Below, piece after piece: positions 52,194 to 62,591 of a stretch of 64,000 nucleotides of DNA; positions within the stretch are counted from its first letter, which is position 1, and every line of letters begins with the position of its first letter. A program made the position numbers and the translations under genes. The notes under the pieces are model-generated. The model was not told the DNA's origin and searched no databases. It saw only the letters and a program-made list of their open reading frames with translations. Origin of the DNA: Symbiodinium natans (Eukaryota; Sar; Dinophyceae; Suessiales; Symbiodiniaceae); assembly GCA_905221605.1 (NCBI GenBank), contig CAJNDS010000713.1, positions 830,664-894,663 on the forward strand, written 5' to 3'.

Positions 52194-52370
52194 AAACAAA
52201 GCCGTTGCCGAAGACAGTCCCTGGAATGTACCATGACTGTGGTGTTGCTCAAAGGCACAAACCGCAAACAAAGACGTTTGCGAAAACAGTCCCTGGAATG
52301 TGACATGATTATTATGGTGTTGCTCAAAAACTCAAACCCCAAACAGAGCCGTATCCGAAAGCAGAGCGAA
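52194..52370. repeat. About 73-bp tandem repeat, two full copies and a partial third
   Basis: Units start AAACAAAG(C/A)CGTTTGCGAA and run through ACAGTCCCTGGAATGT and GTGTTGCTCAAA to the next CAAAC. Copies begin at about 52194, 52266 and 52341; the third is truncated. Coding sense is not evident beyond the open repeat. Confidence 0.85.
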
Positions 52371-52673
52371 CTTAGCAAGATGTTGCCTGTGTAGCTCGCC
52401 CGCTGATGCACTTTCTTTGAACGTACCAGCACACATCATCTCACAACTTTCACGGGGCAGTCTGAGCTGTGAAGTCAGTAAAGCTCTGCTATTCTTGTGA
52501 ACGTGCTTTCTTGCGCATCTCCTGATTAGGAGTGGAAGTACATAGTAAATCTCTGATGCCGCGAGCGCATTCTGCCCTTGGGATCGGGACTCCCAGTGAG
52601 AGTTGTGAGATTAATAGAGGGCTAGCCAGGTTTGTGGTTGTGGGAGGTAACATAGTTTAGGAGTTGAAGGGCT

Positions 52674-52748
52674 TCAGGTTGGTTGAGGGCTTAGGCCTTC
52701 AGGGCCGAAGCGGTCCTTGGCCTTGATCTTGGGCTCTTTGTCCGCCAT
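52674..52748 (-). CDS. Short minus-strand ORF, 24 codons
   Basis: ATG at 52748 to TGA at 52674, reading MADKEPKIKAKDRFGPEGLS. It is highly charged and protein-like. It lies just downstream (minus strand) of the exon at 52777 but in another frame. It could be a first exon with a GC donor after CCTGAAG. Confidence 0.3.
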   Translation of the reverse strand: MADKEPKIKAKDRFGPEGLSPQPT

Positions 52749-52776
52749 GTGGGGCCGGCACTCCGCAGCTGCTTAC

Positions 52777-52868
52777 GTGGCTGCTGTATGATCCGAAGGA
52801 GATTCCATGTCGTTCCTTGTCATCCTTGTCCAGTAAGGCTTGCAGCGCTTTTCGTTTGAGCCGCTCTT
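52777..52868 (-). CDS. Minus-strand coiled-coil-type exon
   Basis: On the minus strand a TTGCAAG acceptor precedes EERLKRKALQALLDKDDKER then HGISFGSYSSH, ending at a consensus donor GTAAGC. Strongly helical and charged, with good splice ends. No family is recognised. Confidence 0.45.
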
Positions 52869-53118
52869 CTTGCAAGGAGAAGGGAGCTGGAAGCGTCAGC
52901 GCACGCAGCTGCAGCGTGGACCACGGCAGCACTACCCCGATTATGAGTCTTGAGGTGTCATTGAGACATGCTACAAGCTGGCGGATGTTTTCTCATCATA
53001 TAGCTAGATTCTTAGATGTGCCGTTTGGTTCCAAACTCGTGATTCCTCCGGCTTATTTGCGAGGTGAGGTGATCAAAAAATTGTAGTTCTACCAGAATTT
53101 CGCGCAAAAATGAATAAT

Positions 53119-53880
53119 TATTCGGACACAATTGTGAAGTCACGAAGTTGACCGGTCAATGTTGTGTGGCTTGACATGATAGGCGACGTTGCTTCAAAGC
53201 AAGTTCAGACTTTTTTGGGTCAACGAAATAGTCGGACAGTTGTGACGTGACGAAATTGACCGGTTCATGTTGTGGGGCCAGCCAAAAAGAGGCGAAGCAT
53301 TCGTATTCAGCAAGTATTTATTTGGCCTCTTGAATATTTGCTCTTGAATATTTGAGAAAGAGAGATCTCTCTTTTTTTTGGACTTGCGTTTTGGCATTTT
53401 GCATCTGTACTGCTTTCTTGCAATTCGTGCTCAGGGTTTAGGATCTGCTTTGCAATCCATACTTGTGCATTTAACTTAAAACCGACCAAAAAACAAGGTA
53501 AGGATTTAAAACCCTATAGGTCCGGAGGTTGTAAATAACACAATTTTTGGTTGGTTTTAAGTTTAATCTCAAACTGTGAACGCAAATCCTTAGAATTAGA
53601 CCATCAAGCCCTAAATCCTAAATCCTATAGGGTTTAGCATGTAGGACGTCGGGGCTAACGCAGAATTCCTGGAACAATGACTTATTCGAATAATTGTGAA
53701 GTCACGAGATTGACCGGTCAATGTTATGGGACTTGACATCACAAGGGAGGGGCGATATTGGGGATGCTGAAAATCTCTTTAAAATTATTTCACTCTTTTT
53801 GGATCAACGAAATATTCGGACGGTTGTGACGTCACGAATTTGACCGGTTGATGTTGTGGGGCCAGCCAAAAAGAGGCGAA
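53119..53880. repeat. Paired direct repeats with four TTGACCGGT/TGACGTCA-like cores
   Basis: Two related segments (about 53119-53300 and 53682-53880, roughly 75% alike by eye) both end CAGCCAAAAAGAGGCGAA. Each contains two copies of a core close to TTGTGACGTCACGAA followed by TTGACCGGT(C/T)(A/C/G)ATGTT(A/G)TG, at about 53119, 53229, 53682 and 53812. The arrangement could be a tiny terminal-repeat element with a 380-base interior or an old tandem array. Its type is undetermined. Confidence 0.75.
53467..53567. repeat. Imperfect inverted repeat, 20-22 bp arms
   Basis: AACTTAAAACCGACCAAAAA (about 53472-53491) is the near-perfect reverse complement of TTTTTGGTTGGTTTTAAGTT (about 53542-53561). The arms enclose a 50-base loop with an AAACCCTATAGG motif. 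It could be a small inverted-repeat element or a transcribed hairpin. Confidence 0.7.
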
Positions 53881-53900
53881 ATATCGCTGCAAGTAAGTGG

Positions 53901-53943
53901 CAGGGCTAGGCCAACAGCGTTGCAGGGCTAGGCCAACAGCGTT
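53901..53943. repeat. 22-bp tandem repeat x2
   Basis: CAGGGCTAGGCCAACAGCGTTG repeated head to tail, the second copy missing its last base. Confidence 0.9.
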
Positions 53944-54232
53944 CCCTCTTTCCCACCTTGTTCACCCATCACACCTTGAGACCCTAACTCTCATAAACTA
54001 AACCAACTTCTCTCACTGGACCGCTATGAACTACCCACAATGGCTTAGAAACTAGACGATAAACCTTTATTGACCATTGGTACGTAGTTTATCCATTATC
54101 TGTTCTCTCTTGAAGTTAGCACATTGAGGCACAAATCACCCATTGACATGCGGAATGTTAAAACCATGTTAAAACCCTTTCAAGCCGGGAGGGGCAGGGG
54201 TTTGATACCAGAGGGAAAAGATCGTGCACTCC

Positions 54233-54775
54233 CACTTCTTCTATATGGTTTGCATGCTGCATGCCATGTAACACAGCTGTAGGCTGGGACACAGGCGCAG
54301 ATAATAGGATCATGGGTGGAATTTCTCTGCTGTGCGCGGCGCTTCGTGGGCGGCTCTGACTGCAGCGCAGCGTCTTCTAGGTCAGACCTGCAAGTTGAGG
54401 TTGCAATGCTTCGTGGATTGAGATGAGAGCTTGGTGGGACGTGGCGTGGAGTGCGTGAGTGCACAAATCTACGTTTCGGCAGCGATCGCGTGCTTCATCC
54501 TTGATCGGCTTGGCAAGGACCTCGCTAATGCTACTCAGGTTGTTGCATGGCGCAAGCTCTGGTGCATTCAGGACTTCTCCTATGAGCTCTGAGTGGGCCT
54601 CTGGCACGCACTGCCAGAGAGACAGTTCTGACAGTGCTTCTACTGCAGGCCAAGGGACGGGGTGGGGCTGAGACTTTGCAGTGGCTTCGCGGCATGGCTT
54701 CAGGCCACAAAGAGGAGCTGCGGTATCACGACGATCGAAATCGAGGCCTGAACTGGCAAACGGGTCGGGTTTATG
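54233..54775. repeat. Dispersed repeat, copy B (first segment)
   Basis: Counterpart of 37292-37865 in the same orientation. Parallel open readings survive on the plus strand (LLHG(V/A)SSGAFRTSPM) and on the minus strand (Q(H/Q)RNS(S/T)HDP..CA..(S/P)AYSC(L/V)TWH(T/A)ACKPYRR). Confidence 0.75.
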
Positions 54776-55449
54776 GTTTGAGAGCGGTTCATGTCAGCTT
54801 CGAGTACATAGTGGCAGGTCTGCATGACATGGCTTGAGCCGCTAGATGCCGCTAGATTCTCGGCTGCTTGCTTTTGTTCAGTCAACCTGCGTTCAGCTGC
54901 CATCCAACAATGTCGCCAACCTGTTCTCGCTTGAGGAATGATTATTTAGCCTTGTGTTTCCAGGACAGCAGCTGTTCTTGGAGAGCTTGCTCTGCCTGCT
55001 CTGTCCAAAGAAGATGATTGCAGGAGCTGCATGTTGCGGCGTGCTGCGCATCCCGTCGAAAAAGCCTGTCTGTTGTGGAACGAGGAGGTACACCTCTGAC
55101 CGAAACGGTATCGTGGTGGCGGGTATCAGCCCTTGGGCACAGGTTTAGGCATCGAGTCTACGGGATGAGTCGTGATTGCAGTGGCCTTGTCGTTTTAAAT
55201 ATCGTCTGCATCGTTGTTGCATGTTGTTGCATCGCTTGCAATCTTTCTACAGAGCTTGAAGTCGTCGAATCATCGACTCTTTTCAGATACTGTATATAAG
55301 ATGTATACGAAGCTCATGACTCACGACTGTACATTGTTACATGTGTTACTTGCAGCCAACGTGCTATGCTGATCGCATCTGATCGTTACAACATTGCAAC
55401 AAAGCACGCCGGGTGTATTTGTTTGATTGGACTGTCGCGTTGCGGCCTT

Positions 55450-55580
55450 TCTTCCTCGGCCATGGTGGGCGTCGCGTCTGGACAACCATGTACCACTGCA
55501 TCCGCCAAAGATACTTCTACCTCTCTTCCGGTGGTGAAATCTTCCTGCACGCGCTCTGGCTAGCACTGATATGTCCTCCG
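55450..55580 (+). repeat. Dispersed repeat, copy B (second segment), possibly coding
   Basis: Counterpart of 38408-38545. Here the plus strand reads GRRVWTTMYHCIRQRYFYLS then SGGEIFLHALWLAL, far more protein-like than the broken copy A. It may be a relic exon of the repeat's own gene. Confidence 0.55.
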
Positions 55581-55785
55581 TGTGGCAACAGCCCGGTGGT
55601 GTGGTGATGCCCCTCTGCTGTGTCGAGCTGCCAATGACAGACGTGTGAGGTCTATCTTGAATATGCCTCTGCAAGAGCTGACCACACCAAGGCGGCCTGC
55701 CCAAAATCACTCAGTCTTCTGTCCGCTGCCGTGTTGCATCGCTTGGCGTCCCGTGCTTTTTCAGGTCAAAATCGCCTGGTGACGC

Positions 55786-56145
55786 GTGCGAGAAGCAGCT
55801 CGGGCCGAAACTGCTAAGGGCGGACTCGCTGCTGTTTTGGTCTTGGTACTGTCTCACTCTCTTCTCCGACTGGTTGTTCAATTGGACGGGCGGGATGGGT
55901 CGGGCTTTCCGGAGGCGCTGTGTCTGTGCCTGTGCGACAAGTCTCATGCTGTGGCGGAACCTGCCAGGCATCGCTTCGCCTTGAGGTCTCCGAACGCGCA
56001 GCTCGAAAGGCGAAGTCGTCAGTGCGACAGCGACGTGAGCACTGCGGACACGGCAGGGTCGCGTCGGCCGAGTATCTCGAGCATCCCTGACATTGCGGAA
56101 GTGCAATCGCCGCGTTCCGAGGCAGGGTTCACGTCCGTGATTTGA
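55786..56145 (+). CDS. Plus-strand exon-like block, disordered Ser/Arg-rich
   Basis: The second half of this open frame reads AEPARHRFALRSPNAQLERR and TAGSRRPSISSIPDIAEVQS, resembling a disordered Ser/Arg/Pro-rich linker. It stops at 56143-56145. A 310-codon minus-strand frame covers the same DNA, but its Arg/Pro/His-rich composition suggests an antisense shadow. Strand remains uncertain. Confidence 0.3.
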   Translation: MREAARAETAKGGLAAVLVLVLSHSLLRLVVQLDGRDGSGFPEALCLCLCDKSHAVAEPARHRFALRSPNAQLERRSRQCDSDVSTADTAGSRRPSISSIPDIAEVQSPRSEAGFTSVI

Positions 56146-58133
56146 AAGGCCCCTGAATTGCAACACCCAAAATCCATGCTTCACGTCTATCCACGCACGT
56201 AGTCGTGTGGCATCGTATGGCGTATGGCCAAGCCGAGAAAGCTGCGGTCCATGCAGGTGGAGGATGACGCCACGACTTGCAGCATGATGATGAGCACGCA
56301 GCCTGGTTGCATACATCTCTGGCGCCGCTGGTCGCTCGGACACGGCCGCAGTCGGCTTGGGCATTGGAGGTACGCGTAGCAGGGTTTTAGAGGACCTGGA
56401 AGGGTGTATGTTTCGCATGAGCTGGGCCCGGCTCGAAGTCACTAAGTCACACTGCGCCTGACTCTCCCGCACTCGGTCGGGTCCCAGTAAGGGGAGGGGG
56501 GGGTGGAGCCTTTTAGCCCTCCGAGGTCTGCAGCCGGACATCCTGAGTGGACGAATTTGCTGCCATTGCTGACATCTCGACGCGCTGGGCTTGCAGAAGC
56601 TGCACAAGCACCCGTGGGCTATCGCGGGCAATCGTGGCCTCAAGTGGGCTCAAGCGGGCTCGGGGTTGCACTAATGTGCTGAACCCGCTTGCAGCGTGTA
56701 CGAAGCTGAAAGTCATGAGGCGATCTGAGCAAAGAGTCGATGACTGTTGAAGTGCTCAACAGCTTCTAGTCGACTACCCTCAGGGCTTCGGATGTGATCA
56801 TGTGACCATGAGGTGAATTCTTGTAGCGACTCGTTTTGGCACTGCACCATCACCCCTGGAGGCAGCTGATCCGAGAGCCCAAAACATGCTGAATTGCAGG
56901 GATCACCGCGAGCTTGGGGACGAGAGGTGCGGAAACGTTCCTGTGTCCAGGATGACATCAATCTCAAGGACTCTCAAAGATGGTAGCGGACACAACTGCT
57001 GGAGAAGCACATGATGACCGAGGTTTCCAAAATTCAACATTCAAGTGGAAGATATGGCAGATGGGGCAGGTATGTCAAGAGTATACGGTATACTTTTACT
57101 TCCAGGCAACTTTGCAACACATCTTTAGCCGCACGCATGAGCTGCCGCGCTTGGTGGAAGCTTGTGCCTTTGTCCGCGGCTGTGGTGAAGCTTGGCTGAG
57201 CTCGAGAGCGAAGTTCGACGTGAGGGATGCTTGCCAGATCCTTGCCAGTCAAGAGCAGGCGAGAATTCGCCCTGGCAGCACTAGCCGTCACTAGCCGTCG
57301 CTAGCCGAGGTGGGCACGCAACTGCCGGCACGGCAGATATGACAACCAGACTCAAAGATGCTGCTGGGCTGCAAAGCAAGTTCTACTCAAGAGCTCTGAT
57401 CAAGCGGCGGGCCACCAAGCTTCACATGTCTGCTCTCTCGGCAGCAGGTCTGGCTGAGCGAAGGTAGACTCTGGTGAACAAGATCGTAGAATGAAGGGGT
57501 TAAAGCATTGCGAGGCCTTTGCGACAAGCACTGGGCCACAGCTGGCATCACAGACACCGTGGATTTCCTGGAGGGGGCTTCTTAGCAAAAAGGCACTGTG
57601 CTCGTTGTTTCTTCTTGTTCCAGAAATCGCGAAAAGACGCACTGTGACTGAGCCACCCAGTTCAGGGGCTGGCAAGACGGTCACGGTGTTCCTTTGCTTG
57701 CGCCGCTGAGGTCTGCGAGCAGTTCCGGTGTGAAAGCGACCAACAGTGCAGTGACTTTTTAGGACAGGGCTAGGAAAGGGCGATCGTCTGCATTCGCAAT
57801 TTTGCCTGTCGTGTCCCATGCGTGGAATATGTCTTTGCGCACAACTAAATCCCAGAAGCCAACTCTGAACCCAAAAAGTAGTTGCTGCCTCTTGCATTCA
57901 GCAACCGGGTAAGACGATTGCGACAGTAAAGACTTCTCCCATCCAACATTATGAAACCTAAAAGGCTGAGCGAGTAGGCCCTGCAGGCTTAGGGACTTCC
58001 TGCCATCATTCATTCAATCGGCTTTTTAGGGTTCCCCACACCTGGTCAAATTGCAAGGACTCTGGCGTTCGTTTTTGGGTTCCATTGCAGCTTGACGGGT
58101 TTTTGTGGAGGCAGATGGTAGTAGTGGGCGGAC
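56146..58133. other. No firmly supported gene
   Basis: Contains a small CTAGCCGTCA 9-10-base repeat (57285-57308). A plus-strand frame at 56980-57294 (ELPRLVEACAFVRGCGEAWL) has weak protein character. Nothing has firm boundaries. Confidence 0.4.
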
Positions 58134-58367
58134 TTGCGGACGAGATTTAAACGCCCAAAGAATCACCTAAATGCCCAGAGAATGCCTGAAATCAACAAAA
58201 GGTTGAAACCGTTGCAGGACCTGACGCTTCATGCCCTGTCCCTGGCTGGAACTGCTACTGCGGGTGGGGAAAGTCCTATGAGAATGGCATGCGAGGCTAT
58301 GAAACGGACAGTGCCTTGGATTCAAACTATGAGAAACAAGATATGCCATTGCTTATCAAGACCATAG
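58134..58367 (+). CDS. Plus-strand hypothetical coding block, 77 codons
   Basis: The open frame reads FKRPKNHLNAQRMPEINKRL, then KPLQDLTLHALSLAGTATAG and MRMACEAMKRTVPWIQTMRN. It is hydrophilic and helical, with no opposing frame of similar quality. No family is recognised. Start and splice ends are uncertain. Confidence 0.38.
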   Translation: MRTRFKRPKNHLNAQRMPEINKRLKPLQDLTLHALSLAGTATAGGESPMRMACEAMKRTVPWIQTMRNKICHCLSRP

Positions 58368-58746
58368 CAGGTACTGCTGGCCGATGCAACAGGCTTTCCA
58401 TCATCAGCTCGACTTCCGTGTAAACTCTGCGCTCTCTTTGCAGATCCTAACACGCTGTTCGGCTTTAAATGCTTTACACAGGTTTTGGCCTGTCATTGTC
58501 CAGTTTTAGGATTGGACCCTTTGTTGCGGGGTCAGCAACGTATTGTCTTGATGCTTGCAACACTACTTGTACTGCATGTGCAGGGCCGCCATCTGCAAGT
58601 GCAGCAGAATCCTTGGGGGAAGAGACTTGCATCTCGTGTTCATACTGGTACAGGAGATGCGTGCAGTTCCAGCGCGCCCTCGTAGGTAGAGGGTTTTTCA
58701 TTTTTTGGTCCGGCCCATGTCTCGCATCCCCCCTGGCGCGAAACAA

Positions 58747-58774
58747 CCTGGCAGCGCCAGCCTGGCAGCGCCAG
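58747..58774. repeat. 14-bp tandem repeat x2
   Basis: CCTGGCAGCGCCAG twice in tandem; each unit contains a CTGGC..GCCAG near-palindrome. Confidence 0.9.
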
Positions 58775-59082
58775 CCCGGTCTAAATTCTCACATGTTTCA
58801 CAGTGCCCCTGCAAGCGCCACATACCACCACCTTTTTGTCCCTTTCGAGCCCGACCTTGTCCTTCAAACTTCGTCTGAGGAGCAGAATGCATGGGTTTGA
58901 TGTACACCTTCTCGGTTTGGTCCACACGCGCAGTGCTGGACATCTACGAACATGCCTGGAAGGTGGGCGGACAGATATGATGCAATGGCCTTGCAGCACA
59001 CCAGTACCAGTAGCAACATGCTAGACGAAGCAGGGCATGATGCCTTCATCACACATGCAGTGCTGTTGTTGTCTGTTTAGCA

Positions 59083-59319
59083 GTGCTTCGAGCTGTGAAC
59101 AGCTCTCTCTTATCTCGAGAATGTCAAGCTTTTGCACCTCTCCTTCGTTTGCTTCGTAACCTTCGTGAAGTTGATCTAAGCGGCTCTCTGTCTTCTCTCG
59201 AGCCTGACAACATGAATCACGAGCCTAAGCGCCATTGCAGCATTGCAACTGCGGCGGCTGCTCCAGGTGTTTCTCTTCGGCGCCATTTTCTGCTTTGCTT
59301 TGGGCAGGACCTGAAGTGA
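59083..59319 (+). CDS. Plus-strand block with a leucine-rich-repeat-like motif
   Basis: Reads FAPLLRLLRNLREVDLSGSL, similar to one leucine-rich repeat, followed by SSLEPDNMNHEPKRH. One repeat is not enough to call the family. Boundaries are uncertain. Confidence 0.28.
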   Translation: MLRAVNSSLLSRECQAFAPLLRLLRNLREVDLSGSLSSLEPDNMNHEPKRHCSIATAAAAPGVSLRRHFLLCFGQDLK

Positions 59320-59331
59320 GGTTCAGCATCT

Positions 59332-59595
59332 TTAGTGCTTGATTGAAAGTGAGGTCCTGTGATGCCTAGGTTCGCAATTTGTGATATTGTTGTGAGCACC
59401 GCCCTGAGCAGTCCCCAATACAGACGATTCCTTTTTACAATTCCGCTTGCTCCGGAACAGTGCTGGCTCTTGATTGTCTTGGCTCACGCCATTTGCAAAA
59501 CTAAGTGCGTTTCTACATTCCGCTTCAGGCCTGTCTTCTGTGTTTGCTTTTTCGTCATTCTTCTGCCCTGCCAAAGCTGCGACAGCATCCATCAA
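59332..59595 (-). CDS. Minus-strand hydrophilic coding block
   Basis: Minus-strand open frame reading MMDAVAALAGQKNDEKANTE, then DRPEAECRNALSFANGVSQD and later RSKRNCKKESSVLG. The balanced charged composition is more protein-like than the Cys/Phe-rich plus-strand frame. No family is recognised. Confidence 0.32.
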   Translation of the reverse strand: MMDAVAALAGQKNDEKANTEDRPEAECRNALSFANGVSQDNQEPALFRSKRNCKKESSVLGTAQGGAHNNITNCEPRHHRTSLSIKH

Positions 59596-59760
59596 GTCTG
59601 GCTAGCCGCGCAAGGAAGCGGATGCGGTGCGATCATCACGAGACTTCACTTTGGAACGACCTCCGAGCATGGCTCTTTGTCTGTGATCTGGAGGGGTCGG
59701 AGAGGGTGTGAGGGTGTGGAGAGGGTGTGGGTGCGGGAAGGTAAGGCGCTATAAGTTAGA

Positions 59761-59820
59761 CTGTAAGGCACTGTAAGGCACTGTAAGGCACTGTAAGGCG
59801 CTGTAAGGCACTGTAAGGTA
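59761..59820. repeat. 10-bp minisatellite, CTGTAAGGCA x6
   Basis: Six tandem units, two with single-base changes (CTGTAAGGCG, CTGTAAGGTA). Confidence 0.95.
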
Positions 59821-60099
59821 CTCAAAATCAGCACCTGCCAGGTGTGGGTCTCCTTCCCGGTGCAATGGCGGCTGTCCCATGGTCCCTGGTACTGGTAGAC
59901 ACTGGTAGCTGCAGGTCTAGGTTTAGTAGTTTAGGGTTCGCTTTAGTACTTGTGTTCAATTTGTGCCAGTACAAACTCGAAGTAACTTCAAGGTTTTCAA
60001 TGTCACGCTGCAGCGACAGTTGCCAGACTACGGTTCGTTAAGCACTGCGGGATAGGCCATGGTGGAGCATCGAGTGGAGCCTGCTCTGTCCGAGAATTC

Positions 60100-60306
60100 A
60101 TGCGACGCAATAGCGGAAGTTTCGAAGAACGCTTCAGAATTAATTCTTTCGGTTTGAGCTTTCGAGGACTTGGAGCGTCGATGATGCAACAGTACGGAGC
60201 TAGCATGTCCGCGATACCAACGTGCCAGCAGAACCATATGCAAAATCTGCAGCTTCTGGCATGTCGCCGAGGCAGCAGGGACAGATTCAGGTCCTCCATG
60301 CTCTAG
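60100..60306 (+). CDS. Plus-strand exon-like block, Met/Gln-rich
   Basis: Reads MRRNSGSFEERFRINSFGLS then MMQQYGASMSAIPTCQQNHM, ending with a TAG at 60304-60306. Protein-like with no recognised domain. The opposing minus-strand frame is weaker. Confidence 0.33.
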   Translation: MRRNSGSFEERFRINSFGLSFRGLGASMMQQYGASMSAIPTCQQNHMQNLQLLACRRGSRDRFRSSML

Positions 60307-61608
60307 TAAGCTCTACAGGATTCCACACGCCAAGTTCTTCTTATGTAAAACAGACTTCGTACACTTGCCCGAGTCCTGGTGCAACAAGCCTCTGATCTCA
60401 GGTGCAAGAGTACAACTTTGACGCAGTCTGCGACGAGTTCGCTTGGAGTCTCACATATCTCAGCATCGCTTTGTTACAAAACTTGTTCAGTGCGGTCGTG
60501 TCACGCGTCCTCAAGTGGCAATTGGCATGGCCTTACACGGTTTCTGAGAGATTCTGAGAGCACTTGCAACGAGGAGCATCTACATCCTCAGCCTCGGCGT
60601 GTGGTTCCATTTGCTCCTCCTAGTCATCTATCTGATAGTGTTCTTCATCTGGTCGATACTTCTTTGGGCCATGGTGATGATGATCTTGGTGCGGTGCTCA
60701 GCGGTGCTTTCTTCGTTCCAGTGCCGCAAAAAAGACGCCGGCCTTCCTGCCGTGTGCTGATGAACTAGACTCAACCCTTGCTGTAAGATTTATCGGTGAG
60801 ATCCTGGTGAGGTTGCTGCCATGATTGCTGGCCTTTGCGTTCTTTGCGGCTGCGCGGGGGGCGAAGGTGGTGCCGATTGCTGCGCCGCAGGCCATATGGA
60901 GCTCCAGAGATGCGAAAGTAAAGCCAATCGGTCATCGAACGCCTTTGCTGGTTCTCGGCATTCCTCCGACTGTCGCTCAACACGTGCTGCTATCACGTTT
61001 TGCCATCTTGAGGCGCTTGCGACTTCTCAGCCTGTGGTACGTGAACCTCGGCTGTAATGCTTGCTGCTCTTGAGGTTGAGATCCCCTCCAATTTGTTCTT
61101 AGATCCACTTGCAAGGGTGGGAGTCTGCAACATGCATCGCTTGGAAGGGGACCTAAGACAGAAACGTCGCAGAGACCCTCATACAGAACCCTTAGCACCG
61201 CCTTGTGCTCGATCTTTCATTGTAGGTTTGTAGTTTCAACACGCGACTCTTAGTTGGCCGCGTGACTCACCGTACGAGTGGTCTGTGCGTCTATCAACTC
61301 ACGCCCAGAACCCTGACCCCGAGACATCCTGGCATTCGCAAAAGCATCCCTCATGCCAACCCCGAATCTATCTGTTTCTCTCTCTGTCTCATACAACTCT
61401 CTGCCCTTTCACAGCTGCCTATGGTGCCTACAGGGCCTTTCGAGCTGCGACCCAATCCGCAACTATTATGTCACAATGGCAGATCAGAACATGCAGCCAT
61501 TTTCAGTATTCAAGCACGGCTTGGGAGGACATCGCCCTGAGGGCTTTTTTCGGCTTCGGCTTTTCTGGTTTCACCGGGATGCCGAATTAGATGTCACATA
61601 TGCTCGTA

Positions 61609-61635
61609 AAAAGAGCGAGAGCGAGAGAGAGAGAG

Positions 61636-61678
<43 letters not shown>

Positions 61679-61728
61679 AAAGAGAGAGAGAGAGAGAGAG
61701 AGAAAGAAAAGAGAGAGAGAGAGAGCTA
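61609..61728. repeat. (GA)n microsatellite, first array
   Basis: GA dinucleotides with AAAGA interruptions. Arg/Glu-alternating open frames here are repeat translation. Confidence 0.95.
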
Positions 61729-61838
61729 TTATATCAGAGGTTAGTGATCCCGGAACCCCACGACATCGATCAACCCGCAGTACTCTGCAACGCACGCCTT
61801 CGGGCGGTCCTCCCCAACACGGGAGGGGTCAGGTGCGC

Positions 61839-61840
<2 letters not shown>

Positions 61841-61895
<55 letters not shown>

Positions 61896-61925
61896 AGAGA
61901 GAGAGAAAAGAGAGAGAGAGAGAGC
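61841..61925. repeat. (GA)n microsatellite, second array
   Basis: GA dinucleotides with AAAGA interruptions, separated from the first array by about 110 bases of unique DNA. Confidence 0.95.
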
Positions 61926-62591
61926 GGGTTGTCAGTGTTGCTTCAACCTTGGGGGGGGTCATACTGTGATAGTTGTTTGGTACTTGCCGTGGTCTCCACC
62001 TCACTCCCAGTTCAGCATCTCACACCGACTGACTCGCTGGACGCATGCCCCTAGGGGCGGCTCCTTTTGGGGGCCTGATGCGGCGGAAGGAAGGAAGGAA
62101 GAGAGCGGGGGGGCTTTCGGGTCTCCTCAAGCCCAGCAGAAGAAGAAGAGAGAGAAGAAGAGCTCTCGTGCGTGACTTAGGTCCTGCAGATTGCTTCTGC
62201 TGTTTCGGTGATACGGTATCAGGCGCTCCGTCCTCTGCTTGTTTTGTCCGAGCAGACCCAGGTGTGCGGATGCTGTGCTGCATGACATGCCACTTTAGCA
62301 TTGTGCGAAAACAAGCCACGCACTGGACTAGACTACTGCACGCCCATGCTAGCACGGAGTCTGTGTGCTTCGAGGCGCTTCTCCTGTGGATGTCCCTCGG
62401 TCGCTTTTGATTGGACACTTTTCACTCCTAAACGTGATTTGGGTGCGAGTCGATGAGCTGGTTGGCTGCATACAGCTTTGGCGGCTGATCATGGCTGATC
62501 ATTACATCCTAGGTCTCAATACACGTGAATACACGTTGTATGAGGATTGTCGTCTCACTGAGGGCCTGATGTATTGGTCGGGTCCCAGCCC

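Noticed and set aside
55711-56643. 310-codon minus-strand ORF, among the longest outside the retroelement.
   Set aside because: Arg/Pro/His-rich throughout in GC-rich DNA, with a more protein-like plus-strand frame underneath; most likely a shadow, though not disproved.
57640-57690. SSGAGKT, resembling a Walker A motif.
   Set aside because: A single short match without a following beta-strand/helix context or Walker B; overlaps a competing minus-strand frame.
61591-62175. Arg/Glu-rich ORFs resembling a nuclear RE-repeat protein.
   Set aside because: They are the GA microsatellites read in frame; flanks are not protein-like.
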